Assembly: GCF_001618865.1 (NCBI RefSeq)
Contig: NZ_CP015136.1
Location: forward strand, 496,001-560,000
Reading direction: 5' to 3'
DNA length: 64,000 nt
Source: Luteitalea pratensis
GTDB taxonomy: Bacteria > Acidobacteriota > Vicinamibacteria > Vicinamibacterales > Vicinamibacteraceae
Shown in pieces: positions 26,363 through 33,960 of the stretch (position 1 is the first letter of the stretch; every line of letters begins with the position of its first letter). The translations under genes were made by a program, and so were the position numbers. The notes beneath the pieces are model-generated. The model was not told where the DNA came from. It worked only from the letters and a program-made list of their open reading frames with translations, and did no database searches.

Positions 26363-29300
26363 ACATCTCGCGCTTCTTCGTCGATCGGCCGATCTTTGCG
26401 GCCGTCCTGTCGCTGCTGATCACGGTGGCCGGCGCGCTCTCGCTGTTCGTGCTGCCGATCAGCGAATACCCGAGTGTCGTACCGCCGACGGTGGTCGTTC
26501 GCGGCACCTATCCGGGTGCCAACCCAAAGACGATTGCCGAGACCGTCGCCGCGCCGCTCGAACAGCAACTGAACGGCGTCGAGGGCATGCTCTACATGTT
26601 CTCGCAGTCGACCTCGGACGGCCTGCTGACACTGACCGTGACGTTCGCGCTCGGCACGGATTTGGACAAGGCGCAGGTGCAGGTGCAGAACCGCGTCGCC
26701 CAGGCGCTGCCGCGGCTGCCGCAGGAAGTGCAGCGCATCGGCGTGGTGACAGAGAAGGCCTCGCCGGACCTGATGATGGTCGTCCACATCGTGTCGCCAG
26801 ACCAGCGGTACGACATGCTGTACCTCTCGAACCTGGCGTACCTGCAGGTCAGGGACGAACTGTCGCGCATCGATGGCGTTGGCAGTGTGCAGGTGTTCGG
26901 CGCTGGTGAGTTCAGCATGCGTGTCTGGCTCGATCCGGATCGCCTGGCCGCCAGCCAGCTCACGGCCACCGACGTCGTGCGGGCGATTCGCGAGCAGAAC
27001 GTGCAGGTTGCCGCGGGCGTGCTTGGTGCGCCACCCGCGCCGACCGACACCACGTTCCAGCTGCTGATCAACGCCCAGGGACGGCTGTCCACTGAAGAGG
27101 AGTTTGCGGCGATCGTGGTGCGTGCGACCCCGCAGGGACAGATCACGCGACTGCGGGATGTCGGGCGCGTCGAGCTCGGCTCCAATCGGTACGCGTTGCG
27201 CAGCCTCCTCGACAACAAGCCCGCCGTGGCCATCGGCATCTCGCAGCGTCCGGGGTCGAACGCCCTGCAGGCCTCGGCCGACGTGCGCGCCCGGATGGCG
27301 GCGCTCAAGGAGGCGTTCCCGCAAGGCGTGGACTACAGGATCGAGTACGACCCCACCGTCTACGTGCGCAAGTCGATCCACGCGGTCGTCGAAACGCTGT
27401 TCGAAGCGATCCTTCTCGTCGTGATCGTCGTCCTCGTCTTCCTTCAGACGTGGCGCGCCTCGATCATTCCGCTGGTGGCGGTCCCGGTCTCGTTGATCGG
27501 CACGTTCGCCGTGATGCTGGCACTCGGCTTCTCGTTGAACACGCTCTCGCTGTTCGGCCTCGTCCTCGCCATCGGCATCGTCGTCGACGATGCGATTGTC
27601 GTGGTGGAGAACGTGGAGCGACACATCGAGCTCGGGCAGTCGCCGACAGAGGCGACGCACAAGGCGATGGAAGAGGTCTCGGGACCGATCATCGCGATCG
27701 CGCTGGTGCTCTGCGCGGTGTTCGTGCCGACTGCATTCGTGAGCGGGCTGACGGGGCAGTTCTATCGCCAGTTCGCGTTGACGATCGCCATTTCGACGGT
27801 GATTTCCGCCTTCAACTCGCTGACGTTGAGTCCGGCGCTCGCGTCGCGGCTGCTGCGGCCGCACGGCGCGCCGCGGGATGCGGTGCAGCGGGTGGCCGAT
27901 CGCCTCTTCGGGTGGTTCTTCGCGCGCTTCAACCGGTTCTTCGCGCGCGCCTCAAACGGCTACACGAACGGCGTGTCCCGACTGTTGCGAGTCGGCGCCG
28001 CGGCGATCGTGTTGTACGTGGGCCTGCTCGGCCTGACGGCGCTCGGTTTCTCGCGTGTGCCGGCCGGCTTCGTGCCCACACAGGACAAGGACTACCTCGT
28101 CGCGTTCGCGCAGTTGCCTGACGCATCCACGCTCGATCGGACCGACGCGGTAATCCAGCGGATGTCGGCCATCGCGTTGAAGCATCCGGGCGTGAAGAGC
28201 GCCATCTCGTTCCCCGGCCTCTCCATCAACGGGTTCGTCAACGCGTCCAACGCCGGGATCGCGTTCGTGATGCTCGAGGATGCCGACGAGCGAGCCCATG
28301 AGGGGCTGACCGCCAACCGGATCGTGCAGGACCTGAACCAGCAGTTCGGTGGCATCCAGGACGCGTTCGTCGCGATCTTCCCACCGCCTCCCGTGCAGGG
28401 AATCGGCCAGGTGGGCGGCTTCAAGCTGTACGTCGAGGATCGCGGCGGTGCCGGCTTCGAGGACCTGTACACGCAGGTGCAGGGCGCCATTGGAGAGGCC
28501 TCTGGTCAGCCATCGCTGGTTGGACTCCTCTCGAGTTTCCAGGTGAGCGTGCCCCAGATCGACGCGCACGTCGACCGGGAGCGGGCAAAGACGTACGGCG
28601 TCCCGATCACCGACGTGTTCGAGACTCTTCAGGCCTATCTCGGTTCGGTCTATGTCAACGACTTCAACCGATTCGGGCGCACCTACCAGGTCAACGTCCA
28701 GGCGGAGCAGGGGTTCCGGTTGCAGCCCGAGCAGATCGCGCGCCTCAAGACGCGCAATGCAGCTGGCGTCATGGTGCCGCTCGGCTCGCTGGTCACCGTG
28801 TCGAAGGGATACGGTCCGGATCAGGTCATGCACTACAACGGCTTCCCGGCAGCCGAGATCAACGGTGGGCCGGCACCGCGCTTCAGTTCCGGGCAGGCGC
28901 AGGACGCGATCGCGGAGGTGCTGGAACGGCGTCTGCCGCGCGGATTCACCTACGAATGGACCGAACTGGCGTACCAGCAGGCGATCGCCGGCAACACGAT
29001 GTTGTGGATCTTCCCGCTGTGCGTCCTGCTGGTCTACGTGGTGCTGGCGGCGCAGTACGAGAGCTGGTCGTTGCCTATAGGCGTCATCCTGATCGTGCCG
29101 ATGTCCTTGTGCTCGGCCATCGCCGGTGTGTGGCTGACCGGCGGTGACAACAACGTGTTCACGCAGGTGAGCTTCCTCGTGCTCGCAGCACTCGCCTGCA
29201 AGAACGCCATCCTGATCATCGAGTTCGCCAAGCAGCGCCAGGAAGAGGGCGAGACGCCCCTGCAGGCGATTCTCGACGCCTGCCGCGTGCGCCTGCGGCC

Positions 29301-29550
29301 CGTCCTGATGACGTCGGTCGCGTTCATCATGGGCGTCATCCCGCTCGTGTTGTCCACCGGCGCCGGCGCGGAGATCCGCCAGGCGATGGGTGTCGCGGTG
29401 TTTGCCGGGATGCTCGGCGTCACGTTCTTCGGCCTGATCCTTACGCCAGTCTTCTTCCTCTTTGTCGGCCGTCTCGTTGGCTGGTTCACGCGGCGACGTG
29501 GCGCCGCACTCGACCCCGCCGAAATCGCCACACCCGTGGAGGGCCACTGA
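26359..29550 (+). CDS. RND multidrug efflux pump (AcrB/MexB-like, HAE1 type)
   Basis: This 1063-residue inner-membrane transporter is a proton-driven RND pump of the hydrophobe/amphiphile type. It starts NISRFFVDRPIFAAVLSLL, the usual first helix. The proton-relay residues are present: Asp410 and Asp411 in GIVVDDAIVVVENVER and Lys948 in ALACKNAILIIEFAK. Two large periplasmic loops (roughly 40-340 and 570-880) match the porter domain, including SQSTSDGLLTLTVTF. Length is normal for the family. GTG 26359 overlaps the adaptor stop, and the channel gene follows 2 nt downstream. Likely substrates are dyes, detergents or antibiotics; specificity is unknown. Confidence 0.95.
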   Translation: MNISRFFVDRPIFAAVLSLLITVAGALSLFVLPISEYPSVVPPTVVVRGTYPGANPKTIAETVAAPLEQQLNGVEGMLYMFSQSTSDGLLTLTVTFALGTDLDKAQVQVQNRVAQALPRLPQEVQRIGVVTEKASPDLMMVVHIVSPDQRYDMLYLSNLAYLQVRDELSRIDGVGSVQVFGAGEFSMRVWLDPDRLAASQLTATDVVRAIREQNVQVAAGVLGAPPAPTDTTFQLLINAQGRLSTEEEFAAIVVRATPQGQITRLRDVGRVELGSNRYALRSLLDNKPAVAIGISQRPGSNALQASADVRARMAALKEAFPQGVDYRIEYDPTVYVRKSIHAVVETLFEAILLVVIVVLVFLQTWRASIIPLVAVPVSLIGTFAVMLALGFSLNTLSLFGLVLAIGIVVDDAIVVVENVERHIELGQSPTEATHKAMEEVSGPIIAIALVLCAVFVPTAFVSGLTGQFYRQFALTIAISTVISAFNSLTLSPALASRLLRPHGAPRDAVQRVADRLFGWFFARFNRFFARASNGYTNGVSRLLRVGAAAIVLYVGLLGLTALGFSRVPAGFVPTQDKDYLVAFAQLPDASTLDRTDAVIQRMSAIALKHPGVKSAISFPGLSINGFVNASNAGIAFVMLEDADERAHEGLTANRIVQDLNQQFGGIQDAFVAIFPPPPVQGIGQVGGFKLYVEDRGGAGFEDLYTQVQGAIGEASGQPSLVGLLSSFQVSVPQIDAHVDRERAKTYGVPITDVFETLQAYLGSVYVNDFNRFGRTYQVNVQAEQGFRLQPEQIARLKTRNAAGVMVPLGSLVTVSKGYGPDQVMHYNGFPAAEINGGPAPRFSSGQAQDAIAEVLERRLPRGFTYEWTELAYQQAIAGNTMLWIFPLCVLLVYVVLAAQYESWSLPIGVILIVPMSLCSAIAGVWLTGGDNNVFTQVSFLVLAALACKNAILIIEFAKQRQEEGETPLQAILDACRVRLRPVLMTSVAFIMGVIPLVLSTGAGAEIRQAMGVAVFAGMLGVTFFGLILTPVFFLFVGRLVGWFTRRRGAALDPAEIATPVEGH

Positions 29551-29552
29551 CC

Positions 29553-30944
29553 ATGTCGCGAACCCTCACAGTGCCCGCCGTGCTGCTGGTGCTGACGCTG
29601 ACGGCGGCGTGCGCCGAACGGCGTGGCTATACGCCGCCACCAGCAACAGCGCCAACGCTCTCGCAAGCGACAGCCGACGCGTTCACCGCGCAACCCTACG
29701 ATCCGAAATGGTGGCGCGAGTTCGACGATCCGATCCTGCTGCAATTGCAGGAGGCGGCACTCGCAGCCAATCTCGACATCCGTGCCGCTGTCGCCCGCGT
29801 CGACCAGGCGCGGGCCGTGTTCGACGACGTACAGCGAGATCGGTACCCGACGGCGACGGTCAATGCGGCAGTGGACCGGCGTGACCAGGCCGTGCCGGGT
29901 TTCACCGACGAGCCGATCCGGACGTCCAGCTATCGCCTCGCACTGGATGCGTTCTGGGAGATCGACCTGTTCGGCCGTGTGCGATCGGCGGTACGCGCCG
30001 CGCATGCCGATACCGACGCCCTCGACGCATCCCTCGAGGACGTGCGGGTCGTCGTCGCCGCCGAGGTGGCACGGGAATACTTCACACTGCGCGGCCTGCA
30101 GCAACAGCTTGCGGTTGCGGCGCGCAGCCTGGAGAACCAGCGCGAGACCCTGCGCCTGACGCAGGTGCGCCGCACCGCAGGCATCGGCGAGGAGCAGGAC
30201 GTGGCGAGCGCCGCCGCACGCGTCGCGGCGATCGAGGCCAGCGTGCCGCCGCTGCGCGCTCGGATTGCCGCGCGCACGCATCGACTGGCGGTCCTGACTG
30301 GCGTCACGCCCGGCGCGCTGCCGGTGGACCTGTCGCCGCGGGCGTACCCGACCCTGGCCAAGGCGCTGCCGATTGGCGACGTGTCGCTGCTGTTGCGCCG
30401 GCGTCCTGATGTGCGCGCTGCCGAGCGCCGCCTCGCTGCTGCGGCTGCCCGTGAGGGCGTGGCGGCAGCGGAGCTCTACCCGAAGATCTCGATCTCCGGA
30501 GCACTCGGTCTGCTCGCGGGGCGCGGCAACCTGTTCGGGCGCAGCGAATCGCGCGCGTGGTCGGTCACGCCGGCCCTGAGCTGGGCCGGCTTCGACCTTG
30601 GCAGTGCGCGGGCCAGGTTGCGTGGGGCCGAGGCCGCGTCGCGCGAGTCGCTGGCCACGTACGAGCAATCGGTGCTGCTCGCGCTCGAGGAGACCGAGAA
30701 CGCCCTGATCGCCTATCGCGAGGAGCAGGCGCGGCTGGTGCACCTGGGCGAGCAGGCGCGCGAAAGCGCACGCGCGGCCAGCATTGCGCGCGTGCGGTTC
30801 CGCGAGGGGCTCTCGGACTTCCTGACCCTGCTCGACGCCGAGCGCACGCAGTTGGCGGCCGAAGACGCAGTGGCCGCAGCCGAAGCCGACGTGTTCGTGC
30901 GGGTAGTTGCACTGTACAAGAGCCTCGGGGGCATCTCCATCTGA
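29553..30944 (+). CDS. outer-membrane efflux channel lipoprotein (OprM/NodT family)
   Basis: This 463-residue protein is the TolC-like outer-membrane factor of the pump. It has a lipoprotein signal with Cys20 (LTLTAAC). The two repeated outer-membrane-efflux halves show the family patterns WWREFDDPILLQLQEAALAAN and ALDAFWEIDLFGRVRSAV in the first, then LLLRRRPDVRAAERRLAAA, TPALSWAGFDLGSARARL and RFREGLSDFLTLLDAERT in the second. It completes the operon. The 260-nt palindromic element at 30965-31224 follows about 20 nt after the stop and may serve as terminator. Confidence 0.93.
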   Translation: MSRTLTVPAVLLVLTLTAACAERRGYTPPPATAPTLSQATADAFTAQPYDPKWWREFDDPILLQLQEAALAANLDIRAAVARVDQARAVFDDVQRDRYPTATVNAAVDRRDQAVPGFTDEPIRTSSYRLALDAFWEIDLFGRVRSAVRAAHADTDALDASLEDVRVVVAAEVAREYFTLRGLQQQLAVAARSLENQRETLRLTQVRRTAGIGEEQDVASAAARVAAIEASVPPLRARIAARTHRLAVLTGVTPGALPVDLSPRAYPTLAKALPIGDVSLLLRRRPDVRAAERRLAAAAAREGVAAAELYPKISISGALGLLAGRGNLFGRSESRAWSVTPALSWAGFDLGSARARLRGAEAASRESLATYEQSVLLALEETENALIAYREEQARLVHLGEQARESARAASIARVRFREGLSDFLTLLDAERTQLAAEDAVAAAEADVFVRVVALYKSLGGISI

Positions 30945-30964
30945 GGGGCCGTGGCCACGGGCGC

Positions 30965-31224
30965 GTGAACAAGGGACAAGGGACAGGGAACAAGTCAGAA
31001 GAATACCGACAAGACACGAGGGACAAGGCCTACCCAGAGAGACACAAGGGACAAGAGGAGCTTCGACGTGATCCGACCACCCGAGCGCGATCACGATGTC
31101 GCTGGCCGAGCAGGGCGTGTCCGACACAAATGATCTGCTCCTCCCTTGATCTTTTCCTTGGAACTTGCTCCTCGTCGCTTGTCAGTGCCCTTCTGACTTC
31201 TTCGTTGTCCCTTGTCCCTTGAGG
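30965..31224. repeat. ORF-less palindromic element, ACAAGGG family
   Basis: This is an imperfect palindrome of about 260 nt. Both ends carry the heptad word ACAAGGG: the left arm reads GTGAACAAGGGACAAGGGAC, then AACAAGTCAGAAG, and the right arm, reversed, reads CAAGGGACAAGGGACAACG, then AAGTCAGAAG. Inner heptads (GACAAGA, GACACAAGGGAC) also pair. The middle 60-70 nt hold no ORF. The same family flanks the four-helix-bundle gene at 8739 and recurs at 33505, 36208 and 36469. Confidence 0.85.
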
Positions 31225-31241
31225 TGAGTGGTCGTGATTGA

Positions 31242-33503
31242 ATGGCGCGCATGCATCGTGCGCTCCCGCTGCTCGCCTTCCTCTTCTTCGTATGCTCACT
31301 GGCCGGTCATGCCCAGGACCAGCCCGCGGCTCCGGCCATCCACGGTTTTGCTCGCGCCCGGCTGGACGCGCAGCGCGATCTGGAGCGGCGCTTCGACGAT
31401 CAGCTGTCCAAGGCCAACCTGACTGCGTGGCTCGAACGCCTCGCCGGACGCCCCCATCACGCCGGATCGCCGCACGGCAAGGCGAACGCCGAGTTCATGG
31501 CGGGGCTGCTGCGCGAGTGGGGCTACCAGGTCGAGATTGCGCAGTACGACGTGCTCTTCCCGACGCCGACGACGCGGGTCGTCGAACTGGTGGCGCCGAC
31601 GAAATTCACCGCGAGCCTTACCGAACCGGAGGTGGCTGGGGACGCGGTCTCGAAGCTGGGCGCCGAGGCGTTGCCGACGTTCAACATGTACTCGGCCGAC
31701 GGCGACGTCACCGGCGATCTCGTGTACGTCAACTACGGCGTCCCGGCCGACTACGAGGAGCTCGAGCGGCGCGGCATCGACGTCACGGGCAAGATCGTCA
31801 TCGCCCGTTACGGCGGATCGTGGCGTGGCATCAAGCCCAAGGTCGCCGCCGAGCACGGGGCGATCGGTTGCCTGATCTACTCGGAGCCCCGCGACGATGG
31901 GTACGGACAGGGTGACGTGTATCCGAAGGGTGGCTGGCGCAGCGAGCACTCGGCCCAGCGCGGGTCGGTCGCCGACATGCCGGTTTATCCCGGTGACCCG
32001 CTGACGCCGGGCGTGGCGGCCACGAAAGAGGCCAAGCGGCCCGAGTTCACGAAGGCCCAGACGCTCACGAAGATCCCCGTCCTGCCCATCTCGTACGCCG
32101 ACGCCCTGCCACTGCTGAAGGCGCTCGGCGGCCCGGTGGCGCCCGCAGCCTGGCGGGGCGCCCTGCCCATCACCTACCACCTCGGGCCCGGCGCGGCACG
32201 CGTGCACCTGAAGCTGGCGTTCGACTGGAAGCTCGCCCCGGCCTTCGATGTCATCGCCACCCTCCCCGGCACGGAGTTCCCCGATCAGTGGGTGGTGCGA
32301 GGCAACCACCACGATGCCTGGGTGGCCGGCGCCAGCGACCCGACGAGTGGCATGGTCGCGGTGCTCGAGGAAGCGCGGGCGATCGCGCAACTGGCGCGCG
32401 CCGGCTGGCGGCCGCGGCGCACGCTCGTCTTCGCGGCGTGGGATGCCGAGGAGCCTGGCCTGCTCGGATCCACCGAATGGGTCGAGGACCATGCCGAGGC
32501 GCTCAGCGCCAGGGTCGTCGCCTACATCAACTCAGACAGCAACGCGCGTGGCTTCTTCAGCGCCGGCGGGTCGCACAGCCTCGAGCGCTTCGTCAACGAG
32601 ATTGCGCGTGACGTGCCGGATCCAAAGGTCGATGGTTCGGTCGGCCACCGCCTGCTTGCGCGCACCATCCTCTCGGGGTCGCCCAGCGCCCGTCGCCTTG
32701 CCCGCGACGAGCAGCGCTTCGAGATCAGCGCGCTCGGCTCGGGGTCCGACTACACGCCCTTCCTGCAGCATCTCGGCATCGCGTCTCTCGACATCGGCTT
32801 CGGCGGAGAGGGCGAGTACGGCCAGTACCACTCGATCTACGACTCGGTGGATCACTACAAGCGCTTTCAGGATCCCGACATGGCGTATGCCGCGGCACTC
32901 GCCAGGGTCGGTGGCCGCGCGGTGCTGCGCCTGTCGGAGGCGGACCTGCTGCCGTTCGCCTTCGAGCGTTCGGCGGAGCGCATCGGCAGCTACGTCAAGG
33001 AGATCGAGGAACTCGTCGAGACCCTGAAAACCGAGACCACGGAGCACAACCGCCGCGTTGCCGACGGGACGTTCACACTGGCGTCCAATCCGGCCGAACG
33101 GTTCGTGGCGCCGGCGAAGAAGGACGACGTGCCGGAGATCGAGCTGAAGCCGCTGCGCAACGCGGTCGAACGCCTGCGCGTGGCGGCCCGGCGCTTCGAT
33201 GCAGCGGCGACTGCGGCCGTCGACGGTCCGGCAGCTGCCCTTGCGCAGGCCAATGCGATCGTCTTCACGGCAGAGCGGGCGCTCACGCGCAACGACGGGC
33301 TGCCGCGCCGGCCCTGGTTCCGGCATCAGGTCTACGCGCCCGGCTACTACACGGGCTACGGCGTGAAGACCCTGCCCGCCGTACGCGAGGCGCTGGAACA
33401 GCGCGCCTGGGACGAGGCGCGGACGCAGGTCCCTCTGGTGGCGCAGGCGCTGGAGCGGTACGCCGGCGAGATCGAACGGGCGGCGTCGGCCCTGGAACGA
33501 TAG
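31242..33503 (+). CDS. M28 metallopeptidase, glutamate carboxypeptidase II-like
   Basis: This 753-residue exported protein is an M28B peptidase with the architecture of glutamate carboxypeptidase II and transferrin-receptor-like proteins. A signal peptide (LPLLAFLFFVCSLAGHAQ) is followed by a PA (protease-associated) domain around residues 110-260 (GKIVIARYGGSWRGIKPKVA). The dizinc catalytic domain has ligands visible in GNHHDAW, ASDPTSG, WDAEEPGLLGS, INSDS and GQYHSIYDS. A C-terminal helical dimerisation domain follows. It would release C-terminal residues from peptides in the periplasm. ATG 31242 is used; ATG 31251 is an alternative. Confidence 0.93.
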   Translation: MARMHRALPLLAFLFFVCSLAGHAQDQPAAPAIHGFARARLDAQRDLERRFDDQLSKANLTAWLERLAGRPHHAGSPHGKANAEFMAGLLREWGYQVEIAQYDVLFPTPTTRVVELVAPTKFTASLTEPEVAGDAVSKLGAEALPTFNMYSADGDVTGDLVYVNYGVPADYEELERRGIDVTGKIVIARYGGSWRGIKPKVAAEHGAIGCLIYSEPRDDGYGQGDVYPKGGWRSEHSAQRGSVADMPVYPGDPLTPGVAATKEAKRPEFTKAQTLTKIPVLPISYADALPLLKALGGPVAPAAWRGALPITYHLGPGAARVHLKLAFDWKLAPAFDVIATLPGTEFPDQWVVRGNHHDAWVAGASDPTSGMVAVLEEARAIAQLARAGWRPRRTLVFAAWDAEEPGLLGSTEWVEDHAEALSARVVAYINSDSNARGFFSAGGSHSLERFVNEIARDVPDPKVDGSVGHRLLARTILSGSPSARRLARDEQRFEISALGSGSDYTPFLQHLGIASLDIGFGGEGEYGQYHSIYDSVDHYKRFQDPDMAYAAALARVGGRAVLRLSEADLLPFAFERSAERIGSYVKEIEELVETLKTETTEHNRRVADGTFTLASNPAERFVAPAKKDDVPEIELKPLRNAVERLRVAARRFDAAATAAVDGPAAALAQANAIVFTAERALTRNDGLPRRPWFRHQVYAPGYYTGYGVKTLPAVREALEQRAWDEARTQVPLVAQALERYAGEIERAASALER

Positions 33504-33504
33504 G

Positions 33505-33583
33505 GTGAACAAGGGACAAGGGACAGGGAACAAGTCACAAGGACGTCAAGACACGAGGGACAAGGCCTTCACGCAAGAGACAC
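33505..33583. repeat. single left arm of the ACAAGGG element
   Basis: The sequence GTGAACAAGGGACAAGGGAC with its continuation through GTCAAGACACGAGGGAC matches the left arm at 30965 but stops before the centre; no right arm follows. It lies directly after the M28 peptidase stop and before the PadR gene. It is in the same orientation as the element that truncates the permease at 36208, so the PadR-permease module is bracketed by like-oriented copies. Confidence 0.8.
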
Positions 33584-33593
33584 GTCATCCTGC

Positions 33594-33606
33594 GTAGAGT
33601 GTCTAC
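33594..33606. promoter_or_regulatory. candidate PadR operator
   Basis: The palindrome GTAGA-GTG-TCTAC lies 3 nt upstream of the PadR start codon. Its position over the probable promoter or leader fits autoregulation by PadR, which usually binds a dyad in its own promoter. No binding site has been tested here. Confidence 0.5.
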
Positions 33607-33609
33607 ACA

Positions 33610-33960
33610 ATGACCGACCGCCCGACGGCCATCGACCTGCTCCAGGGCACCCTCGACCTGCTGATCCTGCGCAGCCTGGTCTTCGGTCCCGCCCACGGCC
33701 ACGCCATCGCCCAGCACATCCGGCAATCGTCCGAAGCCGTGCTGCAGGTCGAGACGGGCTCGCTCTACCCGGCGCTGCATCGCGCGGAGGCGAGAGGCTG
33801 GCTTTCGGCAGAATGGGCCGTGTCGGAAAAGGGCAAGCGCGCCAAGTACTACCGGCTGACGGCGGCCGGGCGCCGGCAGTTGGTCTCCGAGCAGTCACGA
33901 TGGGAACAGATGTCGGTGGCCATCGCCCGTGTCCTGCGGGCCGAGCGGCAGGGGTCATAG
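33610..33960 (+). CDS. PadR-family transcriptional regulator
   Basis: This 116-residue winged-helix repressor belongs to the PadR family. It shows DLLQGTLDLLILRSLVFGPAHG, the recognition region of the winged helix, and the wing GSLYPALHRAEARGWL. The second-half segment KRAKYYRLTAAGRRQL is also typical. Small PadR genes of this kind directly precede ADOP-type permeases in Acidobacteria. Here the stop codon is followed immediately by the permease GTG, so the two are co-transcribed and PadR probably controls the pair. Confidence 0.93.
   Translation: MTDRPTAIDLLQGTLDLLILRSLVFGPAHGHAIAQHIRQSSEAVLQVETGSLYPALHRAEARGWLSAEWAVSEKGKRAKYYRLTAAGRRQLVSEQSRWEQMSVAIARVLRAERQGS

Noticed and set aside
30945-31241. 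Small genes within the palindromic elements
   Set aside because: Open frames exist on both strands but are translations of the repeat itself, with no start signals or protein-like composition.
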